A stretch of 55,370 nucleotides of DNA from NCBI GenBank assembly GCA_038245435.1, contig JBBRSL010000002.1, positions 1-55,370 on the forward strand, written 5' to 3'. How positions within the stretch are numbered: position 1 is the first letter of the stretch; each line of letters begins with the position of its first letter. Under the pieces are notes generated by a model. It was not told where the DNA came from. It worked only from the letters and a program-made list of their open reading frames with translations, and made no database searches. The translations under genes were made by a program, and so were the position numbers. Shown here piece by piece: positions 49,292-55,370 of this stretch. The stretch comes from JBBRSL01 sp038245435. Lineage in GTDB: Bacteria > Patescibacteriota > Saccharimonadia > Saccharimonadales > CAIOMD01.

Positions 49292-52048
49292 TTAGCGACG
49301 CCCGGTCGAAGCGCGGTTAAAGCTTTGAGCATAGAATGGTTTACGTTGTTGTGGAATGCTGACAGCTTGACGTTGAGTAATACCTCGTACTGATGGGTCT
49401 CGAGCAAAAAACGGTGTTTCGGGCTTTACAGCCCCTTGTTTTATAGGTTGCTGTTGAGTAGGCGAAACAATAGAGACAACATTTGTGTCTTGCAGTAAGT
49501 GGTAGCCCCTAACTCGTGGTTTATGAATGTATATTGGGCGGTCACCAAGCTCAGGAATAGTTTTTGGTATTGAACGTGTAAGTTTTTTTGGTATATCAAT
49601 GTATGCATTGCCGTAATTGTACTTAACGTGCAGCTTAACGCCCCGAATGGTTACGTGATTTGGTGATGATGCAAGTATTTCTGCTTCGAGCTCGGCAGGC
49701 ACAAACATATCTACTGTGTATTCAGGCATGTAGGCGTCTACTTCACCAAGCGTTTTTACAGTGTCAGGAATGTAGTAATTGAGTTCTTCTGATACTAGGT
49801 TAATTGCTGTGTCGACGTGAAGCGGCGTTGCAGAGCGCTTTTGTAATTCACGTAATCGTATAAATGTTTGCTGCATTTTTTTAGTTTTAGTGTAATTAAG
49901 CTGCTTGTACTTAGACTCAACCAAGGTTTGAATTAAAAATTCTTTAAGTTCGGGCGATGGCTCTGGGGCAACAAGCACCTCTGTTTTTAAGTCTATGCCG
50001 TCAAAGTAGGCATCTTTACGAACTTTTGCGAGTCCGTCTTTATCGACAGTAAGCTCATCGCCATTATATGTAACTCGGTCAGGGGTAATATCTACAAGCA
50101 TTTCGGCCTTGACAGCTGTTGCACCCAGTATGAACCGGCGCATACGGCCACCTTTTTCGGTCATTTTCTGTAAATCTGCTGGTGCGCCCATTACGAGCCC
50201 CTTTTTTGAGCGCGACAATGCACTTCGCATACTAATTTTTCGGCGTCTTTGTCGTGGGTCGATAAAGCTATTTCTACCTATGTGCATGTAGAGTTCGTCG
50301 GAGCCGGCAACGATACAGCGTATTAGCGCTTGGCGTTGTGATTCATCTGGTTTTTCGAGTGGGATGCCCGCAATGTTCTCGCTTTCGCTCAGTATGTAAA
50401 ATGCATTGAGCGCGCGATAAAACTTTTTAGGGACAATGCCCATTTTTTCGAGCTCGCTTGCTTTCATATCTACCGCGGCGATGAATACATCGAGGTCCAT
50501 TAAAATATCCGATTGTGTTTCGCTGCTGAGTTTTTTCCATCTACGCGCTTGTTCGGCACCTGTGACGGTTATGCCGTTTTCTTGTTGTACGGCAATAGCT
50601 GCGAGCATCTGTTGGCGTACCCTAAAGCTTTGAGAGCGACTTTCGACAAGCATGCGAGCATGGTGCGGGTTGATTGGCAAAAATGCCATTTCATTACCAA
50701 CGTCGGTAATAGAGCCATCTAGCGCGAGTGCGCCTATTCTGCGTAAGCGAGTTTTAGCGCCTTTAATGGCTTCGGGGTCGAGCGGATCCATAAATTCGAG
50801 GTCGTCGATATCGAGTGCAGCTCGGGCAAGTTTAAGGACTACGCTGTCGAGCCGCATTCGCAAAATTTCGGGTTTATCGTAAATTGACCGTTGTTCTTGT
50901 GGCGGTAGTGGTGGGTAGCCTGGTAAATAAGCGCGAACGAATATACCAAATTTAGTACGGCCTACACGCCCACGCTCTTGTTCTTCGCTACTGATAGAAA
51001 TTGGGCGTACATAGGTGCCACTTACGTCGAGATTTACGTCGCTTGTGCGTTCCCACCCGCTGCTAATCATGACATCTAAATCGGGTATTGTAATGCTTGA
51101 ACGAATAATGTTGGTCGAAACAATAATTTTACCGTTTGGATACGATGCCATTACTTTTTGCTGTTCTTCGGTGGGCATATCACGGTGGAGCGGTAATATA
51201 ACATGCCCTTTTCGCATTTGCGCCCCAATTTTACTTGTTGCTTTAGTAATATCTTCTTTACCAGGCACGATAAGCCCTACGTTAAGCCCCATTTGTCCAT
51301 ACTTTATGGCTTCTTCGTGTCCGTCACCACCATCGACCACAGCAATTTCGTGAGCTCGCCCGGGTATATCGATAATCGGTACCGGCCGGTCTTCTTCGAG
51401 TTGAAAGAAATTGGCAAATTTTTGTACATCTACGGTTGCGCTTGCAATAACTACCTTAAAGTCTGGGTCGATTTGTATTCGTTTTTTTGCGAGCGCAAGC
51501 AACACGTCCATATTATGGTTACGTTCGTGTGCTTCATCGATTATTAGTATAGATTTTTGGTTATTTGGTGCGCTTGTAAGTTCACGCATAACTTCGAGAC
51601 CATCAGTAAGCAACAAGATTTTCGTCTCTATTGTTGAGTTGCCTTCTTCTTTGGTACGGTAACCAACAAGTTGGCCGGTTGGTTCGCCGATTGCAGTTTC
51701 TATTTCGTCGCGGATGCGCTCTGAATTTGTGCGCGAAGGCATAATGCGTGGTTGCGTGACATTAACCTGGTACCCTGCTTCGTACAAATACTGAGGTAAT
51801 TGCGTTGTTTTACCGCTACCAGTTGCAGAACGGACAACCGTGACCTGATTATTGGCGATGGTCTGAAGAAAGTATTTTCGGTAAGTTGCAACCGGCATTT
51901 CGCGGTTACCATAGTTGTATTCACCTTCGAATGGTTGTTCGGGTGAATCAAGAGTATCGGGCTGCCATTGGGGTGGCCAAGGCCCGCTAATATAATGAGA
52001 ATTTTGATTAACGCTCGAGTCTGTAAGCATTTCTGCCACTGCGTACAC
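49292..52048 (-). CDS. DEAH-box helicase (HrpA-like)
   Basis: 918 aa. Walker A SATGSGKTTQLPQY (Lys80), DEAH at 171-174, SAT (IASATVD), and the C-terminal helicase motif QERGRVGRTKFG. Winged-helix and ratchet regions follow. The long C-terminal extension ends in basic Gln/Arg-rich sequence. Starts at GTG 52048 or the ATG at 52030. Acts on RNA or RNP by family. An in-frame start without Shine-Dalgarno is a little uncertain. Confidence 0.88.
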   Translation of the reverse strand: MYAVAEMLTDSSVNQNSHYISGPWPPQWQPDTLDSPEQPFEGEYNYGNREMPVATYRKYFLQTIANNQVTVVRSATGSGKTTQLPQYLYEAGYQVNVTQPRIMPSRTNSERIRDEIETAIGEPTGQLVGYRTKEEGNSTIETKILLLTDGLEVMRELTSAPNNQKSILIIDEAHERNHNMDVLLALAKKRIQIDPDFKVVIASATVDVQKFANFFQLEEDRPVPIIDIPGRAHEIAVVDGGDGHEEAIKYGQMGLNVGLIVPGKEDITKATSKIGAQMRKGHVILPLHRDMPTEEQQKVMASYPNGKIIVSTNIIRSSITIPDLDVMISSGWERTSDVNLDVSGTYVRPISISSEEQERGRVGRTKFGIFVRAYLPGYPPLPPQEQRSIYDKPEILRMRLDSVVLKLARAALDIDDLEFMDPLDPEAIKGAKTRLRRIGALALDGSITDVGNEMAFLPINPHHARMLVESRSQSFRVRQQMLAAIAVQQENGITVTGAEQARRWKKLSSETQSDILMDLDVFIAAVDMKASELEKMGIVPKKFYRALNAFYILSESENIAGIPLEKPDESQRQALIRCIVAGSDELYMHIGRNSFIDPRQRRRKISMRSALSRSKKGLVMGAPADLQKMTEKGGRMRRFILGATAVKAEMLVDITPDRVTYNGDELTVDKDGLAKVRKDAYFDGIDLKTEVLVAPEPSPELKEFLIQTLVESKYKQLNYTKTKKMQQTFIRLRELQKRSATPLHVDTAINLVSEELNYYIPDTVKTLGEVDAYMPEYTVDMFVPAELEAEILASSPNHVTIRGVKLHVKYNYGNAYIDIPKKLTRSIPKTIPELGDRPIYIHKPRVRGYHLLQDTNVVSIVSPTQQQPIKQGAVKPETPFFARDPSVRGITQRQAVSIPQQRKPFYAQSFNRASTGRR

Positions 52049-52189
52049 ACTTTCGTTGTTTTTATGTGGATATTACGAACTCACGCTTTTTGCGTGTATT
52101 GTTTGTATAAATCCCCTCACTTATTGCACTACTTTCAATATACACCCGTCGCATGTGAGTGCAAGAATTTTAAGCTGTAATTTTGTATT

Positions 52190-55100
52190 TTAACTAACTT
52201 GCGTATTGTCGATGAGCCAATCTTCGAACGCGATAATACCTTTTAGGTCGGCACTAAATTGGCTGGTGTCTGGGAAATCAAGGATTTTAATCCGCTGCCA
52301 TACGGCTTTAATGAGCTGTTTGGTACGTATGATATCTTCGCTGGTATATTCGAGGCTGAGTTCGTTAACTTTACCCGATTCGTCGGGTTCTACAAACACT
52401 AAACTCCCCTGCTCGACATCGTAGCCTTTGTAGCTATGGCTACTTTCTACCAACAATTTGTAGAACAAAAGTTGTTGGCGATATTTGTGCATTTTGACAT
52501 CACGCGTCCACTTGGCATGGCTTTTACCAGTTTTAAAGTCAACAACGCGTATTTTTTTATCGTCGCTATCGACCAATATTTGGTCGAGGTTGCCACTGAG
52601 ATGTGCATCGCCAATAAAGCTGCCTTCGTGCTTGAATGATTTTTCGGTTTCGGCATCAGGCGTAAAGTTATGCCACCACTGCGGCAAAAACTCTGCTAAA
52701 GCCTGAGCGCCGCGTTGATTTTGGCGTTTAAAATCATTATCGTTGAGCCGCTTGGCTTTTAGTTTTTCGGTAAATATTTTTATGGCTTCGTCGACATCGG
52801 GTAGTTCACCATCGCGTCGCAAACTGTGTTGCATAGATTCGAGTGTTTCGTGAATGGCATTACCGTATTGGCCATCTGCAGTTGGCGCTTTAGGGAACCG
52901 TAGTACGGTATTGATAAAGAACGCATCTGGCCCGCCATAGGTTAAATCAGTAAAAGTATTTAGGTGCGTGGCGCTCAGTTGGAACTCTTCGAGTCGTGGT
53001 AATACTAAATCGCGCAAGCTGGGCTGTGCAATGCCTTCTGGTGCGTGGCGCGTTTGCCAAAATCGCTGTAAGGCCTCTTGCTGGAGCACTTCGGTTTCGT
53101 TGGTTATTACCTGTTGGTGTTTGGCTGGCAATACAGTAGCACTGCCGTCAGTTTCGTTCAAAAATTCGAGCGCCGTTGTAGCCTTACCGGCATAGTTTTG
53201 GGCATAGCTTGTAAGGTATAGGCTGTGCTTGGCGCGCGTGATAGACACGTAGAATAAGCGCTTTTTTTCGTCTTTGCTGCTACCCGCCCGGCGAATAATT
53301 TGTAAGTTTGGTGGCAAGGTAATGTTACTGCTACGGCCACGCGCGCCCATGCCCCAAACATCATTTTGGGTAGCCAGTACAAAAACGGCATCAAATTCGA
53401 GCCCTTTAGCGCCGTATGCTGTCATGAGCTGCACTGAGTCTTGGGCCGAATGATATGGGCTGGTATTAAGGAGCTTTTCGCCAGCAGCCCGATAATCATC
53501 GATAAACTGCAATAAATCTTTTAGCTGGAGCGGCTTGTCGGCAGTGCGGCGATATTCGCGCAGATGTTGGCGTAACACGGTTAAATTGCTTAAAATATGC
53601 GTAAAATCTTGAGGTGATTCTGCCTGAGCATCGGTACTAAAGTAAAAGTTATAGTACGGGCTTGCATATTCGGGCAGATCGGGTTCGTTTAACGTGAGTG
53701 GCGCTACGCCGACTAAATAGTCGAACATGGTTTCGAGCGTTTCTGCCTCTGTTACCGCAGCTAATTTTGCAAAGAATAGGGCGATTGGTTTAAGCTCGCC
53801 GATGTTCATCATGAGTGCTTGCCAATGATGCGGCTTATCGGCTATATAGCGGTTTTCGTCTGCCTGCCAGCTAAGTTGCCAGATAGTGCTGGTTGGCAGC
53901 GCCCAAAAATCGGCACTCAGTACACTTGGCCAAATACTATCGGCAAGAGGTTGGTCGTTAGCAGCGAGTGCACTGACAAGTTGGGCCATACGGGTTAGCT
54001 CTAGTACATGCGGGTCGTCTAAAACATTTTCGCGCTTGTCGTAGCGAATTGGTATTTGTAGTGCTTGTAGGTATGGAATTAACGGCTCAAGATAGCGATG
54101 TTGCGGGGCGAGCACGGCAATTTCTTGGGGCGGCATGCCTGCTTTTATAAGCGCCGCAATTTGGTTTGCGACTGCGTCGAACTGGGCAATATCACTTTTA
54201 TATTGCTGTCGCTCGATAGTGGCTAGTGGCAGCTTGTCGTTTTTGGCAGTCAACACTTTTTGCCCTGCCCCAAGCAAGTTACTTAAGCGATCTTCTATCT
54301 GATTTGCGACGTTTTGGGCAGTATGCAAAATGTCAGCGTGAGAGCGGTAATTATCGGTTAAGGTAATGACCTGCACGTCTTTGTACATAGTGGTGAACGA
54401 CTGCATATTGGTGATGTCGGCACCCTGAAAACTAAAAATTGCTTGATCGTCGTCGCCCACGGCTAAAATATTGGCTCGGCCATCAGTATTTGGGTTATTC
54501 GTTAACAGTTCTACCAGCTGTAGTTGCGCTAGGTTCGTATCCTGAAACTCATCGAGCATAATATACAGGTATTGCTCGTGGAGGCTGTAGCGAAGCTCGT
54601 CGTGCTGCTGCAGGGCTTTGATTGCCCTGGTGATCATGTCGCTGTAGTCATAGAGCTTGGCCGTTTTGAGCGCTTTGTTGTATTGTTCGAATATTTCGGC
54701 GCCACCAATAAGCTTGTTTACATCGCGCGAACCTGCGAAAATCCACTGATTTTTATCATTTTTGATAAGCCAATTGTTTTTAAATACTGTTAAGGCGTTG
54801 GTTTTACCGGTAGTTTCGACACTTGTGAGTGCTTCGTTTAGCTGTACTACGGTTAGGTTTGCGAGTGGCTGGATTTTACCATTTACCAGAGTTTTATTGC
54901 CACTGAGTGGGCTTATTTCGTTTAAGAGTTTCGTAAATGCTGGTACAACAGTTTTATCCATGCGCACCACTGTACTAAGACAATCGGTCGCTATTTTTGA
55001 TGCTTCGTCGATGAACGCTTTGTTGCTGGCTGCAACAGTGCGGATGTCGTCGGGCTGCAGGCCGTTATTTTTAGCTTGGCCAATAAATTCGAGTGCGTCT

Positions 55101-55370
55101 TTTAAATAGCTTTCGCCGCGCCATAACGGGTTGCTGGCCGGCAGTTTTGCGAAGATTTCTTGCAAGATAGTATCTTGGCCGAGACGGTCGACAGGCTGTT
55201 CGTCGCCGTATTCGTTAAAATATTCGCCGTAACCCCTGATAATATCGCTGCCAAAGCCGTGGTAAGTACTAATACGAATATCGTAGGCAGCTTGGCCGAT
55301 AAGGCTACTAAGCCGTTCGCGCATGTTACGGGCGCCGACTTCGGTATAGGTTAAACAGAGTATGTTCTGA
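52190..55370 (-). CDS. UvrD-like helicase with RecB-type nuclease domain (partial)
   Basis: The frame runs open to the window edge, so the N-terminus (Walker A) lies outside. The visible start QNILCLTYTEVGARNMRERL is superfamily-1 motif Ia. MLDEFQDTNLAQLQLV (motif II), GDDDQAIFSFQGAD (motif III), LTDNYRSHADIL (motif IV) and VQLMTAYGAKGLEFDAVFVL (motif V) follow. The C-terminal part has ETEKSFKHEGS and IRVVDFKTGKSHAKW, the PD-(D/E)XK (RecB-family) nuclease core. A single-chain helicase-nuclease for DNA repair or recombination. Confidence 0.92.
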   Translation of the reverse strand, partial: QNILCLTYTEVGARNMRERLSSLIGQAAYDIRISTYHGFGSDIIRGYGEYFNEYGDEQPVDRLGQDTILQEIFAKLPASNPLWRGESYLKDALEFIGQAKNNGLQPDDIRTVAASNKAFIDEASKIATDCLSTVVRMDKTVVPAFTKLLNEISPLSGNKTLVNGKIQPLANLTVVQLNEALTSVETTGKTNALTVFKNNWLIKNDKNQWIFAGSRDVNKLIGGAEIFEQYNKALKTAKLYDYSDMITRAIKALQQHDELRYSLHEQYLYIMLDEFQDTNLAQLQLVELLTNNPNTDGRANILAVGDDDQAIFSFQGADITNMQSFTTMYKDVQVITLTDNYRSHADILHTAQNVANQIEDRLSNLLGAGQKVLTAKNDKLPLATIERQQYKSDIAQFDAVANQIAALIKAGMPPQEIAVLAPQHRYLEPLIPYLQALQIPIRYDKRENVLDDPHVLELTRMAQLVSALAANDQPLADSIWPSVLSADFWALPTSTIWQLSWQADENRYIADKPHHWQALMMNIGELKPIALFFAKLAAVTEAETLETMFDYLVGVAPLTLNEPDLPEYASPYYNFYFSTDAQAESPQDFTHILSNLTVLRQHLREYRRTADKPLQLKDLLQFIDDYRAAGEKLLNTSPYHSAQDSVQLMTAYGAKGLEFDAVFVLATQNDVWGMGARGRSSNITLPPNLQIIRRAGSSKDEKKRLFYVSITRAKHSLYLTSYAQNYAGKATTALEFLNETDGSATVLPAKHQQVITNETEVLQQEALQRFWQTRHAPEGIAQPSLRDLVLPRLEEFQLSATHLNTFTDLTYGGPDAFFINTVLRFPKAPTADGQYGNAIHETLESMQHSLRRDGELPDVDEAIKIFTEKLKAKRLNDNDFKRQNQRGAQALAEFLPQWWHNFTPDAETEKSFKHEGSFIGDAHLSGNLDQILVDSDDKKIRVVDFKTGKSHAKWTRDVKMHKYRQQLLFYKLLVESSHSYKGYDVEQGSLVFVEPDESGKVNELSLEYTSEDIIRTKQLIKAVWQRIKILDFPDTSQFSADLKGIIAFEDWLIDNTQVS

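Noticed and set aside
1..55370. CRISPR arrays, insertion sequences, rRNA or tRNA genes
   Set aside because: No regularly spaced repeats, transposase frames, terminal inverted repeats, rRNA segments or tRNA cloverleaf motifs were found on reading both strands.

Overview
The window reads as a chromosomal segment of a small-genome, moderately AT-rich bacterium of the Candidate Phyla Radiation (Patescibacteria), most likely a Candidatus Saccharibacterium (TM7). The assignment is an inference. It rests on dense small genes, many short unknown proteins, a 'folate metabolism' gamma-glutamate ligase beside an ATP-grasp ligase, a DUF5667-type anti-sigma partner, SHOCT and DUF6325 neighbours, and an abundance of apparently leaderless genes (a TAnnnT box 6-9 nt before the start codon and no Shine-Dalgarno). 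The standard code with all three stops fits. No rRNA, tRNA, CRISPR array or insertion sequence is visible.

Layout. 1-1.1 kb: GC-rich small genes, one with an in-frame amber codon. 1.3-6.5 kb: housekeeping and envelope genes (smpB, glycoside hydrolase, GT4 glycosyltransferase, anchored thermonuclease, rsmG, flippase-like protein). 6.55-6.93 kb: a nested-hairpin RNA candidate and a CIRCE-like operator. 6.9-14.9 kb: CDF-like membrane protein, ParB-like protein, HNH protein, corrinoid adenosyltransferase homologue, aquaporin, DHA2 transporter, YaaA. 15-24.5 kb: small envelope and stress proteins, a FAS1 protein, an OmpR-type two-component system, a large GC-rich coiled-coil protein, RdgB. 24.5-31.2 kb: mostly unrecognised proteins, one with a J-domain-like HPD motif. 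31.3-37.1 kb: an accessory stretch with a PD-(D/E)XK-helicase fusion (DUF2075), MazG, DUF6804 and DUF6994 proteins, a short direct repeat and gene relics. 37.1-43.6 kb: metal P-type ATPase, a CrtI-like oxidoreductase flanked by copies of a small membrane-protein gene, and a gamma-glutamate ligase beside a nonsense-interrupted ATP-grasp gene. 43.7-49.2 kb: L,D-transpeptidase, a frameshifted DUF1861 gene, an ECF sigma/anti-sigma/PepSY module with a palindromic operator, a small RNA and an alpha-CTD-like protein. 49.3 kb to the end: a DEAH helicase and a UvrD helicase-nuclease that leaves the window.

Two gene classes run side by side. Most genes are AT-leaning and either leaderless or in short operons, and their terminators end in U-tracts. 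At least eight scattered loci (57-398, 602-1086, 14971-15384, 17035-17322, 22755-23825, 36795-36881, 44067-44630, 48818-49219) are strikingly GC-rich, carry their own AT-rich promoter, a roughly 50-nt leader and usually a clear Shine-Dalgarno, and are capped by a strong GC-rich hairpin that generally lacks a U-tract. This looks like a repeated cassette pattern, possibly acquired from a GC-rich source, and is the most interesting feature of the window. Several genes are broken: in-frame TAG, TGA and TAA, a frameshift in an A-run, and truncated duplicates. These suggest active gene decay and local duplication.
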